Assembly (NCBI GenBank): GCA_019096065.1
Contig: JAGUCH010000003.1
Coordinates: forward strand, 5,394,001 to 5,458,000
Length of the DNA: 64,000 bases
Direction: 5' to 3'
Source: Paracyclopina nana
Lineage: Eukaryota > Arthropoda > Copepoda > Cyclopoida > Cyclopettidae
A program made the position numbers and the translations under genes. Shown here one piece after another: positions 52,372 through 63,197 of the stretch. The first letter of the stretch is position 1. Each line of letters begins with the position of its first letter. Under the pieces are notes generated by a model. That model did no database searches and was not told the origin of the DNA. It saw only the letters and a list, made by a program, of their open reading frames with translations.

Positions 52372-54864
52372 TATTGAAGCGTGGCCGTGTCCTCACGGCG
52401 CAATGCTGGCACCCTATGTCGGGGGGATCCCGTGGCTGGAGGTACCGGGGAGATAGGTGGACCGGTGGTCGCTCCTCCTTCCATCGGTGACTTCAGGGGC
52501 GTCGAGGTCGCGGAGGCCACAGTATTGGGTGCTGGGGCCGAGGGAAGCACAGCCATAATGTAATTGTGCATGGTCTCGTTCTGCCTTGCCAACGCGTCGA
52601 CTTGGGCCTGCAGGTTCCGGTAGAGGCCGTCTTGTTCTTTAAATAGAGCCTCCTTCATGCGTTGGCGGAATCCAGACCGGCGGGGCCCATCGGTTTCTCC
52701 TGGTTCTGCGACCCCATACTTAGGGGGCGCCTCGTCATCATCCTCTTCATCTCCGTCGCTGAGGGCGGCCAGGGGGTACGCCTCGGTTCCTTCCCGGGTT
52801 CGAGGTCGGCGCCGGCCGCGTGTCGGGGGTTGATCTTCGTCATCGTCGTCCCCGCCAGGGAACAGGATCTGATCGTGCCCAAGGTTGGTAAGCATCCGCC
52901 ACGGCATTTCGACCATAAGGAAGGCCGTGTGCCACAAAGCCAAGAACATCCACCAACCCAGTCCGCGTCGTCGGTACAGGATGATCATCCGGATGACGGC
53001 TCCGAGGATCAACTTGATCAGACCGATAGTGATGAGAGTCCCTGTGAAGTAGGAATAATACTTCCCTACTGAGCTGAAGAAAGGGATGATTGCGCTGCCG
53101 ACATGGTCCACCATTTGATCTATGTCTTCCTGCGTCCACAGCGTAGTCGACCTGCTGCCCGTGATGAGCGAGTTGTGAAGCACGTTACTGGTGATAGTGT
53201 TCACCACGGCCTCCCGACTGCTAAACAAGTGGAGGTAGAGGATGTGGTTGGCCCGTTGTTCTGCCGAGAACACTCCACCCCCTAGTCCTCGGCTGATGTC
53301 GTAATGTCCGCTCCGGGGCGCGTCCGACATGGGGTTGAGTTGCGTAGGGGCGATACAGGCGTGGATCTGGGGGTGGCACACATCCACTGATTATGGATCT
53401 TCCATTTAATCGGGGTGATGGAATCGCATGGGACCACGCTGGGCCGGTCGGTCAGCACGAAGGAAAGAGGGTCCGCGAATCGTGTCTCGTTGTTCACCAG
53501 CACGGGAATCTCCTGTGTGCAGTTCGCAATAGACCTGGTGACGGCTTGAACCGGGTAGCAGGAGGTAACATAGGCTACAGCCCCGGCACGGGTGACTAGA
53601 TGACCTGGCCCGTGGCTATCAAGGGTGGCGTACGATGAGGAGCCGGAGGCCATACTCTGAAGCTTGGAGTGCAGGATCGATCGTTCGTTCTTGCAGATAA
53701 GTTCCTGGAGGAACTTGAACCTGTCCTGGATATGCAGCGCATGCTGCGAGTGCACGAATGCCAGCTGGGTCTGTATATTCGCACCGTCCATGTCCTCCGG
53801 GTGAAGATACTTGGCCTGGAGGGGTCCATCCCGGGTCCCACAATCAAGACGGCGAAGTCACGGAGCTGAGTGGTGAACAGTCGCCGCTGGCACATGGACT
53901 GCACGCCCTTGAGGACGAACCCCGCGAACCGCGACTCTTCTTCGTGGGCGAGGAGGAGCAGGTCCCCTAGGTGACCAGCGTTGCCGCTGAAGCTGGACGA
54001 GTTGCGGTGAGGGTATAGAATGGCCGGCCCTTCGTATACCACGCTCAGTTCATCTTCGCAGTGGGGGGTCCTGCGCTTAGGCCACACGATGGTGCCCTCG
54101 GCGTCGTCCTGCACGATCAAGTCCTGGAAGTTGGCTGTAAGGTGGTTGGAGAAGACCACCCGCCCATTGGCCGTGTTTAGCTTCCCGTAGATCGGCTCCA
54201 CCAACGCATGGATCGTGGTAGTTTCATATGATTTATAAAACGTCACGCCACCACTGATGAAAGTGGTTGTCGTGCACTTGTGATCCTTGTCGAGCCCACC
54301 CTTGGAGAAGTACGACAGGGACACGGGGATTTTGAGCGTGACTTGGACCTTCTTATTCTCCACCAGCAGGAAGCGTTTCTCGGCGGCGTCTCGGCAGGCT
54401 TGCGGCGTTACCAGGTAGGGCCTATTTACGTCCGTCATTTGACTCCCATAACTGATGCTATCGTATCCGCAGCGGGTAACTTCCCGCGATATGTGTACTC
54501 GACACCGGTATGCCTTGACGGAGAGGGTCGAGGCCGTCTGCAGTACCTGAATCGTGACATTGACCGGCGACTGATAAGAGCTGCGAATATCTTCACAGAG
54601 TTCAGGCTGGCTCAGGTCGATAGCTTCGTGCATGGCGTCCGGATGCGCGCAGTCATAGGTGGTGAACGAGGTCACCTTGGCGTCTGGGGTGTACAAATCG
54701 GCTGGTCGTGGTGACTGCCCTGGGAAGGCTGCTGCTTGGGCCACTTCGTTGAGGAGGATCCAGTAGCTATACCCGAAGAAGACGAGGAGCATCAGCGTGG
54801 GGCTGCACAAGCAATGACCTGGATGCATGGTGGACGTAGTACGTAGTGGTGAGCTAGTGTACAC
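52371..54864 (-). pseudogene. env: Envelope glycoprotein gene, broken in frame
   Basis: Three overlapping frames (54864-53596, 53791-53282, 53387-52371) continue one protein. The first has a signal peptide (LMLLVFFGYSYWILL) and a Cys-rich ectodomain. The second starts where the first loses similarity to a coding pattern, near 53820. The third carries a membrane segment (ITIGLIKLILGAVIRMIILY, near 53010) then a GLGWWMFLALW hydrophobic stretch and an acidic, Arg-rich tail. Two frame changes, near 53820 and 53380, are needed to join them. The membrane-plus-second-hydrophobic layout recalls arthropod mononegavirus-type glycoproteins captured by retroelements, but I cannot name the family. Confidence 0.65.
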
Positions 54865-55147
54865 TTTATAAACACTTTATGAATTCCTTTTGCTAGGAGG
54901 TAGTTGGTTATTAACTCAGACTGCAAGAGAGAAGGTAAACGGTTATTATACGCTTGTTTGTCTTGTTAGTGTTTGCGCCCGAATGTCATGGTTTATATAG
55001 CATGAGCATGTGTTAATAATGCAGTTATGATACATATGTGATATGAAATATGGCATGAATGTGGCATAAATGGTGTGCACCCCCCCAAACTTTGTCATGA
55101 GGGAGCAATATTGGTGCGTATTATAGTCTTTTTACACTTGGGTTGTA
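54865..55147. other. Spacer between env and pol
   Basis: No gene is seen. The region is AT-rich and probably contains the splice acceptor or promoter for env. Confidence 0.4.
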
Positions 55148-57317
55148 TCAGTCCTGAAACACGTCGTCGCACGTTTCTGCGGTAGCTGCTGACGGCGCCG
55201 ACGATGATGTTGAGTGAGAGGCCTCTTTGATCGGTGACGGAATGGACGGTCGAAGAGGTAGTGGCCGCGGTTCTAGCGGCGGGAGCAGGTATCTAGTAGC
55301 TTGGTGCACAGTTGGCGGCTTGTCCTGCAAATGCTGCAGTGGCAACGTATCTTCGTCGGTCGTGCTTCTCCTGTCACCGCTGCGTGTTTTGGATCTAGAC
55401 CGTTTGGTGACCGCCTCTGGTCCACCTAAGAATCGCTCGGTGTCAGCCTGCAACATTTCCGCATTTGATCGTCGTTTCCTTTTCACCACTGTGCTAGTGC
55501 GATTGGGCTCGTCGTTGCCTGTAGTAGGGCTTGGCAGTTGCGGAGTATTGTGTGGATACTCATTATCTGGTGTGGATGAGCGTTCATCCGGATCGGATTG
55601 GTACCGAGTGCAGTCATACTCAGGTATCGTGGGGTCATCGTTGAAGGCCGGGAGGGGGTCATCTCGGGCTTCTGGGAACCCGTATTCTCTGTCCGTCGGG
55701 GCCACCGCATACTCATAAGGTACAGCGAGGTCATTAGCGGGCTCTGCCGCGACTTTGAGTGGCGGGTCCGCGAGGAATTCGGCAGATTCGTCACCTAACA
55801 TAGACAGATCCAAATCCTCGGCCGGTGGTGCAGTAGACACGTTGCCTTGATCTTGATCAGGTGGGATGTACAACTTGAGGCGGTCTACCGAGACGACCTG
55901 GTTTCGCGCTCGAGTCCAAGACGGGTCTGGTGCTATTTCGTAAGTGAGCTCGTTCACCCGTTTTTCAATTGTCCACGGTCCCGTCCAGAAGGTTTGTAGC
56001 TTCTTGGAGATGCGTGGAATGACCTTCGGAGTGAACAGCCACACTTTCTGTCCCACTACAAACGCACGCTTGTCCATGTGGTAAGCCCGTCGTTGTCGCT
56101 CTATCGAGTTGGAGATGTTCTTCCTTGCCCATTCGTGTGCTAGTTGTATTCGCTCCTTCAGTTGCTTGGCGAACCGGCCTGCTTGCGTGGCCTTCGCTAC
56201 AGCCGGCTGCGGGTCCCCAAAGATCAAGTCCAGGTTGGTTGACGGTTGGCGACCAAAAACCATTTCATACGGTGCCATGCCCGTTGAGCGGTTCTTGGTG
56301 GTACGGAGGACGAAGAGGGCGAAGGGAACGACCTCGGCCCAGTCCGCGTATCGACCTTTGACCATCTTCCTGATGAGCTCGTTGAGATCCCGATGCGCCC
56401 GTTCGACCGGGTTGCTGCGCGGGTTGTATGAAGGAGTAGTGGTGGCTTGTATTCCCAGGGCCGCGCATACTTCCCGCATGAGATGGGCCGTGAAATGAGT
56501 CCCTTGATCGGTGTGTAGTCTCTCTGGAAGGCCGAATCTAGGGATGATTTCGGTCGCCAAAAACCGCACGGCTGTTTCGCATCATTGGAACCGCACGGGA
56601 AAGCTTCGATCCATTTGGTGAAGACGCACTTAGCGGTGAACAAGTAGCGGTGACGGTTCGGCGAAGGCTGGAACGGCCCTACGTAGTCGAGGCTCAAGAT
56701 CTGGAACGGGTAGCCCGCATAATGCGATTTGAGGGTGTGCAGCTGGTTTTCTGGCCCGGCTTGGACCGTTGGCAAAGGAGGCAGGACTTGACGACTTCAT
56801 CGGCCAGACGCGTCATGCCTGGGAAGTAAAAGTGCTGAGCGGCCCTGTGGACCACGGAATCGCGCCCTTGGTGTCCCATGGTGTCGTGTACGTGGCGGAG
56901 GCTGGCTTCCTGCCACTGGCGGGGCACCACCAGCCTCGAGGTTTGCCTCTTCCGATCCAGCAAGCGAAGAGCACCCTGCCGATCCATGGTCATGGAGCTT
57001 AGTTGCTCCAGCAGCACGCGGCCTCGAGGTGATGCGGCGTTGAGGTTCTCCTGCGAGGGCGACTGTTTCAGTCGGACCAGCTGTCTCAAGAGGACCAGGT
57101 CGTCGTCCTCCTCCTGGGCCGCAGCCCACGCTTCCGGCTTCGTGGGAATCAGCTTGAGATTAGCCACCCGGAAAAAGTCATCATCCGAGACGTCGGAGCT
57201 GATATGGTCACCCCGCTGTGCCAGGTGGGGCGCTCGGCTGAGGGAATCGGCATTGCCGTGCTTCACTCCCGCCCGGTGCACCACTTCAAGTCGTAGTTGG
57301 AGATGGTGTCGAGCCAT
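55148..57317 (-). pseudogene. Integrase region of the errantivirus-like element, frames shifted
   Basis: The frame 57317-56694 carries the HHCC zinc domain (HVHDTMGHQG...CLLC) near its end. The next (56775-56224) has SLDYVGPF with the first catalytic Asp. The frame 56569-55148 has the second Asp (HTDQGTHF) and the Glu (PVERAHRD). It continues through a GPW-x-IEKRV chromatin-targeting-like segment into a long Pro/Ser/Thr-rich tail. Two frame shifts (near 56720 and 56570) separate them. Confidence 0.75.
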
Positions 57318-57508
57318 CGGCCCAGCATTCCCGTGGGCGCTTCCATGGAGCGGATCCAGAGGAGGGCCCGATGGTCAGTGCGCAAGATGAACCGGCGGTG
57401 TTGCAGGTAATACTTGAATTGCTTGATGAAAATTATTACGGCCACCAGCTCGCCCTGATTAGCGGAATAGTTGCTTTGAGCAGCGTTCAACTTTTTGGCG
57501 CCGTACAA
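57263..57508 (-). pseudogene. RNase H region of the errantivirus-like element
   Basis: The frame has GAKKLNAAQSNYSANQGELVAV and LRTDHRALLW, matching the middle of Ty3/gypsy RNase H. The N-terminal part lies in another frame to about 57660. A run of seven C (57546-57552) lies exactly where the frame changes. Confidence 0.75.
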
Positions 57509-57641
57509 GATGACTCTTTCCTTGCGATCTTGGACTTGGGAAAGAACCCCCCCAACAGCCCTGTTTTCTTGAAGAAATCGGTGTCCAGGATGAAAGGGTT
57601 AGGCGAAGAGAAGTCCGGATAGGCCAGTACCGGCGCAGAGG

Positions 57642-58880
57642 TCAGCCTTCTCTTGCGTTCGTCGAAGCGGCCCGAAACTCCGGGCTGGGTTGAAAAACAT
57701 GGTTGTCGCTGGTGCCGTCGTCCTTGGAGAGCTTGTCCGACAGGGGCGCCGCGACATGTTGGTACTTCTCAATGAAGGATCGGTAATAATTGGCCTTGCC
57801 AAGGAAGATACGCAGCTGCTTCCTGGTGTTAGGCAGAGGCCATTCACGGATGAGGTCAATGTAGGCTGGCATGACCTCGAGACCCTGAGGAGTGACAACA
57901 TGCCCCAAGTATGTCACTCTGGATTGGAACAGGTGACATTTTGACGGCTTCAACAGAAGTCCTGCTTTCTCGTGGGCCTGCAGCACCAGGCGCAAGTTGC
58001 GGAGGTGGGACTCGAAGTCGGTTGAATGAACTAAGCAATCGTCGAGGTATGGAAGGGCCACGTCCCATGATATGCCCTCCAGTACCATTCTGTTAAGGCG
58101 GCTGTACGTCTTGGGCGCATTGGTGAGGCCGAAGGGCATCTTGAGGAAGGCGTATGAGCCGTCTCCTGTGGAAAAGGTGGTCTTCTCCACGTCCTCTGCC
58201 CGTATGGGAACCACGTTAAAGGCACCCAGCGCATCCAACGTTGAGAATACCGTGGAGCGGGCCAATCGGCTGAGGTTGTCCCTGACGTCTCCGATGGGGT
58301 GTGAGTCGACTACAGTAGCCTTGTTGAGTTCCCTATAATCCACGCACCATCGCAGCGTGCCGTCCTTCTTGCGAACGGGAACGAGAGGCGCGGACCACGG
58401 TGAAGTGATGGGCGTGATGACTTCTTCCTCCAACCACTTCTGGATCTGCTCCTTCAGGGACGCCTCGAGGTTCGGGTTGATGGGTCGCCGACGGATGTTG
58501 ATGGGCTTCGTCCCAGGCTTAAGGTCTATGGCGTGCTCGACCAGTGTGGTCTGCCCCGTGCGGCCGTCGAATGAAAAGGCTCCGACATGGGCCGCGAGCA
58601 GGGTGGCGGCTTGAGCCAGCCGCTTGGGGTTATCCTTGAGCATGTCGTTCTCGTTCAGCTTGAAGGTGTCAATGATAAGGTCGGCCTGCTCGTAACGGCG
58701 CTTGGCCTCGGATTCCGACTGCTTCCGGCTGGTACTGCGGGTGGTGACCGGCGTGCGCACCGCGTGCACCGAGGGAGCAGCCTCCGTTCCGCTGGGGTCG
58801 TCGCTTTCTTCGTAGACACGGAGAGTGCCGTAGGTCACTCCACCTTTAAGGCGGAGCGGGTGATCCAGGGGGTTCAGCAC
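57642..58880 (-). CDS. Reverse transcriptase of the errantivirus-like element
   Basis: 412-codon frame with RT core motifs: DYRELNK, FSTLDALGAF, FGLTNAP, YLDD (catalytic pair), and YLGHVVTP in the thumb. The YLDD form differs from the YVDD of the giant element. The protease frame overlaps the start by 7 bp. After 57642 the reading shifts into RNase H. Confidence 0.88.
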   Translation of the reverse strand: MLNPLDHPLRLKGGVTYGTLRVYEESDDPSGTEAAPSVHAVRTPVTTRSTSRKQSESEAKRRYEQADLIIDTFKLNENDMLKDNPKRLAQAATLLAAHVGAFSFDGRTGQTTLVEHAIDLKPGTKPINIRRRPINPNLEASLKEQIQKWLEEEVITPITSPWSAPLVPVRKKDGTLRWCVDYRELNKATVVDSHPIGDVRDNLSRLARSTVFSTLDALGAFNVVPIRAEDVEKTTFSTGDGSYAFLKMPFGLTNAPKTYSRLNRMVLEGISWDVALPYLDDCLVHSTDFESHLRNLRLVLQAHEKAGLLLKPSKCHLFQSRVTYLGHVVTPQGLEVMPAYIDLIREWPLPNTRKQLRIFLGKANYYRSFIEKYQHVAAPLSDKLSKDDGTSDNHVFQPSPEFRAASTNAREG

Positions 58881-59650
58881 CCCAACTGCCAGGCTGCGGC
58901 CCGCGGCTGGACTAATGCAATGTTCCAGGGCGCCAGCTGCGTCTGCGCAGCAAACTGGGGCTCTGCCTCGAGGGCGGCGGCCCGCGTGGACCCGTGAGGC
59001 CAGTGAGGGGCTACGGCGGCCACCAGGGTGACAGTGCGGGCTGGAATGTTGACGGGCCGCAGGATCCGGACTTCATACTCTTCCTGATCCTCGGCAGGTT
59101 GGAGGGCGCCCACCAGCGGGATCTGCTTCCCGTGCACGCGCAGGGTCCCTTGGGAGTGGAGCTGGTCGATGCGGTGGTGGCTCAAGAAGGGCCCTGACAA
59201 GTTGAAATCCATGGAGAGGTTCCGCACCACTGCGGGTCGGATAGAGAAGGAGTGAGGGTGGTTGCCCAGCTGCACTCGCAGTGGCTGCCGTAACTCCCCT
59301 AGGACCTGGAGACGTTGCTGTGCGTGGGCGGTGCCCACCGCGGGCATGTCGAGCATGGGTCGGAGACCGTGGGGAAGAACTCCAAGTCGGCGGGCAAAAT
59401 TCTCGGAGATGCACGTGCGCCAGCTGTTGCCGCTGTCGACCAGGGCCCGGGCCTTGATCTTGCCGATGCGAATCGGGACTTGAGCCATGAATCGTTGATG
59501 GCTGGCGATGTGGTCGAGAGCTGCTAATATGGAGGAAGGTGAGGGGACCCGGCTGGAGCTCTCTACAACCGGGTCGAAGTCGTTCCGGTGCCGCATCATC
59601 CGAGACCTCGGATTCGGGTTCCTCCTTGGGCGTGGCCTCGTAGATTTCAT
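58874..59650 (-). CDS. Protease region of the errantivirus-like element
   Basis: Frame with LVDSGNSWR, the aspartic protease active site (DSG), preceded by an Arg/Pro-rich linker. It overlaps the gag frame and joins RT by a shift near 58890. Confidence 0.7.
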   Translation of the reverse strand: MKSTRPRPRRNPNPRSRMMRHRNDFDPVVESSSRVPSPSSILAALDHIASHQRFMAQVPIRIGKIKARALVDSGNSWRTCISENFARRLGVLPHGLRPMLDMPAVGTAHAQQRLQVLGELRQPLRVQLGNHPHSFSIRPAVVRNLSMDFNLSGPFLSHHRIDQLHSQGTLRVHGKQIPLVGALQPAEDQEEYEVRILRPVNIPARTVTLVAAVAPHWPHGSTRAAALEAEPQFAAQTQLAPWNIALVQPRAAAWQLGC

Positions 59651-60932
59651 TGACTCGAGCCTTTTTGTTGGTCTTGCCCGACGAGCCTTGCCGATCGGAG
59701 GTCCTTTTCTGGTCGGAGGCGCGCCTTCGTCCTCGACCTCGGGAACTCTGCCCTCGACCCGCCTGGTCCTTGTTGAGGGAAGCTGCGTGAGCCCACTTGT
59801 CGATCTTGGGGTCGTAGCGGCCAGTACGTTTGTCGGAGTCGAGGGTCCTGCATTCGCTCTTGCGGTGGCCCTTACGCTCGCAGTAGAAGCATACGATCGT
59901 GGAGTCGTCGCCGGTTCCGGGAATCATGGCGGCAACGCGGCCTTTACCTTGCCCCAACGACAACCAACATTCAGCTTGACTGGCGGCTTCCAAGGCATCG
60001 GCCATGGTGGTGAATTTGTGCCCGGCGATGCCCATGACCACATCCTTGCGATGAAGCTTGGTCACAAACATACGGATCAAGTCGGGGTAGGTCTCGACCT
60101 CCTTGGCCAGCTCAGGCTTGGCGCGGACGAAGATGCTACGCAGTCTAGCGTGCCATTGGGGAATCCCTTCATCAGAGCGCTGATGGGCCGTTTCGAGGGC
60201 TATACGGGCCACCTGGGACGACGTGGCGGTGACGAAGAACCTCTCGTAGGCGTCGAGCAGGTGCTTGAGGGTGAAGTTTTCGTCCGTCAGGAACAGATCT
60301 ACCTCATTGATAGTGCGAAGTGCCGCACCCACCATGGCATGCTTGACCTCCAGTTTCTTGGTGGCCTCGGTGTCCTTGGACCCCAAGAAGGTGGCTTCCA
60401 CATGGAGGCGGAAGGTGAGCCACTTGTCAGCTTCCGTGTCCTCGAACTTTTCGAGTTTGCGCTTGCGCCCAGAACGAGCAGCGGCGTTTTCAGCCTCGAG
60501 ACGGCGGGTGTTGATCTCCAGGAGCCGTAGCTCGGCCTCTTGTTTGCGGGCCTGTGCATCCGCCTGCCGCTGGGCCTCTATGGACTTCAGAAATTGCAGC
60601 AGCATCGACTGCGACAGCCCCTCAGTGTCGGGGTTGGCGCCAGCCGGGTTGGTCTCAGCTGGTTGGTTGGGCGGATCCGTTCTAGCCCCGGACCCGGGGC
60701 GAGGCCTGGTCCCGGTAGCGGCCTCAACGGCCGATCCTTGGTTCCGCGGAAACCCAAGAGGGTCTAGGCCAGAGCGGCTCCCGGCGGCGGCCCCATGGGC
60801 CCCGAGGGTGCTTAAATCGGCTTCGAAGCGTTGTTGGAGCCCGGTGGGGTGTGGCCCCAACTCGTGGCTGTCTGGGGACGCCCCGAGCTCCTCGTTTGCG
60901 GAGGTGTGAGGAGGAGATCGTTCGACAGGCAT
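59073..60932 (-). CDS. gag: Gag of the errantivirus-like element, 619 aa
   Basis: ATG at 60932. The N terminus is Gly/Pro-rich and disordered. A long Glu/Arg/Ala-rich coiled-coil segment follows (about 105-155). A capsid-like helical region then follows (about 170-335). The CCHC zinc knuckle CFYCERKGHRKSEC (C-x2-C-x4-H-x4-C) lies near residue 347. Basic stretches surround it. The protease ORF begins in another frame near 59650, so only the part upstream of that is likely true Gag. Confidence 0.8.
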   Translation of the reverse strand: MPVERSPPHTSANEELGASPDSHELGPHPTGLQQRFEADLSTLGAHGAAAGSRSGLDPLGFPRNQGSAVEAATGTRPRPGSGARTDPPNQPAETNPAGANPDTEGLSQSMLLQFLKSIEAQRQADAQARKQEAELRLLEINTRRLEAENAAARSGRKRKLEKFEDTEADKWLTFRLHVEATFLGSKDTEATKKLEVKHAMVGAALRTINEVDLFLTDENFTLKHLLDAYERFFVTATSSQVARIALETAHQRSDEGIPQWHARLRSIFVRAKPELAKEVETYPDLIRMFVTKLHRKDVVMGIAGHKFTTMADALEAASQAECWLSLGQGKGRVAAMIPGTGDDSTIVCFYCERKGHRKSECRTLDSDKRTGRYDPKIDKWAHAASLNKDQAGRGQSSRGRGRRRASDQKRTSDRQGSSGKTNKKARVNEIYEATPKEEPESEVSDDAAPERLRPGCRELQPGPLTFLHISSSRPHRQPSTIHGSSPDSHRQDQGPGPGRQRQQLAHVHLREFCPPTWSSSPRSPTHARHARGGHRPRTATSPGPRGVTAATASAAGQPPSLLLYPTRSGAEPLHGFQLVRALLEPPPHRPAPLPRDPARAREADPAGGRPPTCRGSGRV

Positions 60933-62104
60933 GATGAATGAGCGGCGGCTGCAGAGCGAAAGGGGTTGGCTTAAGGCCTTGGTGAAAGTAAGTGAATGAA
61001 TATTTACCGAGAGTGGCGTAAAAAGCGCGAGAGCAGGGGTGTAACAACTTGGAGTGAATCCAAAGAACTGTGTCTTTTCCCCCTGGTACTCGATCTTTTA
61101 TAGCCTCTCTCATCCCCTGTGCAGCGGCCGCTCACCCGCAGCATCCGCTGCATTTTTCCGACCCTCGGGTGATCGTTTTAGCATGGCAATTGAAATTGTT
61201 TGTGCGATCCGGTCCTCGATAGGAGATTTTGACGATCGTAAAACAAGAAGGTTGTTTGGAGCGACTGCTGTGCATGCGAGAATAATGGCTTTTAGTGCGT
61301 TGACAGACAATCTTGATAATTGCCTTGCACATGTGAAGCACAGCATGCAGCCCTCATAAAGGGGCCAGTTTTACGGCTTGTTTATTGGCACTCTCTTGCC
61401 TCACTGCAAGATGGCCGATGCGTAAATTGCAGCAGCGGCAATTATGCGTTGAAATGCATTGGAATGGAGCGGCTCTGGCTCTGCCTCAGGGGGGTTGCTG
61501 GCCCGCCCTGTGTGGCTTCTGGGCGACCGCGGCCTCGAGGCCGTCGATCGTGACGTGCGGGGGTGTGGCCGACCCGGCAGTTCGCTGCGCAGGTATTCGA
61601 ATCGAATTGGGAGCATGAGAATGAGCAGAGAATTGATCGTGCTGATCGAATTTGATTTATTAGCATTTGCGATGCATGTATAGTGACTAGCTCTCATTTA
61701 GTGGCTCGTTACACTTTTCTGTTGAGTGATGCGATGCCCACTGTGTTATGCGCTTCCGGTGGTCCGGGGTAGATGGCCTCTTCCCAAGGGCACCCGGCCT
61801 CGACGCGGAAACGGTCCTGGTGTTTGGACCCAGGGGGCACAGCATCCGCACTCGGTGTCTCGGGGGACGACGCGGGTGGCGGGATCTGCTGCCCAAGCTG
61901 CTCCCTCTCGTGAGCTTCTGGTAGCCTCAGCCACCGTAGCCTCAGCGAGGGTGAGGTTGGTGTTCGTGGCATACTTTCAGCCGGAACGCACTAATATTGC
62001 TTCCTCTCCCCGGTCTTATTTTTGATCGTTGTCGGAAACAACGACTTCCCAGGGGTGGAGGCGGGAGCGAAGGTGTCGCGTGTTTTGCGGTACTCGAAGA
62101 GTTG
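60933..62104 (-). other. Leader region of the errantivirus-like element
   Basis: 1.2 kb between primer site and gag with no convincing ORF. Frames on the opposite strand are short. Confidence 0.4.
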
Positions 62105-62121
62105 TCCTCAGCACCGCGCCA
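62105..62121 (-). other. Primer binding site, possibly tRNA-Ser
   Basis: On the minus strand TGGCGCGGTGCTGAGGA starts 4 bp after the 5' LTR. The TGGCGC start resembles tRNA-Ser primer sites of insect errantiviruses as I recall them. The exact tRNA is not determined. Confidence 0.5.
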
Positions 62122-62125
62122 ATTT

Positions 62126-62322
62126 TGTAGGGGTTCGAACACTCTGAGACCTACGCGCTACACCTTACTAACTTATAGCTTACAAGACTCCATCTTAGTT
62201 GGAAGGATATGTCGTCGAGCTGTTTGCTCGCGCATAGTCGTTTATTTACTGCTGTACAATTGTAGTGCTACCGCACGAGAGGAGGCGAGAGCGCAGGTAC
62301 GCAGGCTCGGGATCCTGCTACA
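62126..62322 (-). repeat. 5' LTR of the errantivirus-like element
   Basis: Identical to 52166-52362; followed (in plus direction) by the GAAT target duplication at 62323-62326. Confidence 0.92.
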
Positions 62323-62326
62323 GAAT

Positions 62327-63197
62327 CATCATTATTTCCGTGAGCTGGACAAATGCGTGTGGCCGGCATTGTAAGCCTACAAAACAAGGAGTTTATTTGC
62401 GAACTTGTTGAAAAGCTCATATTTTTAGCGGCTTGTACTTTTGCACCAAGACGCCGCTCTTACTTCATCTAGCGTCTTTGGTTGGGTCGGAGCAGTGATC
62501 AAAAATCTATAAGCCATTGGAGGGTCAAATTTTTTCGCTAGATGGCGCTTTTAGGGCAAGTATAATTGGAAAACTGTCGCGCGCGAAACTTGTCACGTGA
62601 TCACGGGCGGCAATTTCATTGGCTGATCAGCGGAGCCAGGTTAGAGAAAATTGGTTTCAGTAATGAAAAGCTTGGAAATTTGTGTGAGTTGCATATGGTT
62701 TTATGGCTTGAAAGGGTGCCATTTTATCCATAGATTATGTCATATTAATAAAGTTTTCAGAATTAGTGCACCAAAAGCCAAAAAATAGCCCATTAGTGAT
62801 CTCCTATGTAGTGCAGCCATGTCAAATGTACTGGGCAAAGTTGCCGGGCTAGATGGCGCATGGAATCTAGCGACTTTACGCCTTTGGCTTATTGCTCTAG
62901 TTGGGTAAGTAGTAAGTACTGAGTTGTGCATAATAAGTTGGGGGAAAGGTGAGAAATCACAATTGAATGTGTCAATCTTTCAATTTTAAGCAATAAATTA
63001 TTAAATTAATGTCTTGTTTACAATCAGATTCAAATAGCCAACATTATCAGGTTTATTCAGCAATTAGCACAGAAAATGTTGATTATGAAGTAGGAAATTG
63101 TTTTCGAAAACCCTGACAAAAATTATTAATAATATGGGAATTTTTGTAATTTGTACCAACATAACAATAATAGAGTTGCAGACAACTATGGCAGGGC
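62327..63197. other. Intergenic, no gene seen
   Basis: AT-rich. It contains the region downstream of the hydroxymethylbilane synthase stop; no repeat shared with the window was recognised. Confidence 0.4.

Larger units (their letters stand above)
52166..62322 (-). mobile_element. Ty3/gypsy errantivirus-like LTR element with env, 10.2 kb
   Basis: The LTRs 52166-52362 and 62126-62322 (197 bp) are identical by eye and end TGTAG...CTACA. The flanking target duplication is GAAT (52162-52165, 62323-62326). The order on the minus strand is 5' LTR, primer site, 1.2-kb leader, gag, protease, RT, RNase H, integrase, env, purine tract, 3' LTR. This is the gypsy/errantivirus plan. Pol and env are interrupted by several frame changes. 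Identical LTRs imply very recent insertion, so either the copy is newly decayed or the assembly has indels here. Confidence 0.9.

Noticed and set aside
59508-60530. Plus-strand ORF of 340 aa opposite gag
   Set aside because: Gag on the minus strand has the CCHC knuckle and coiled coil; this frame is a GC-driven shadow.
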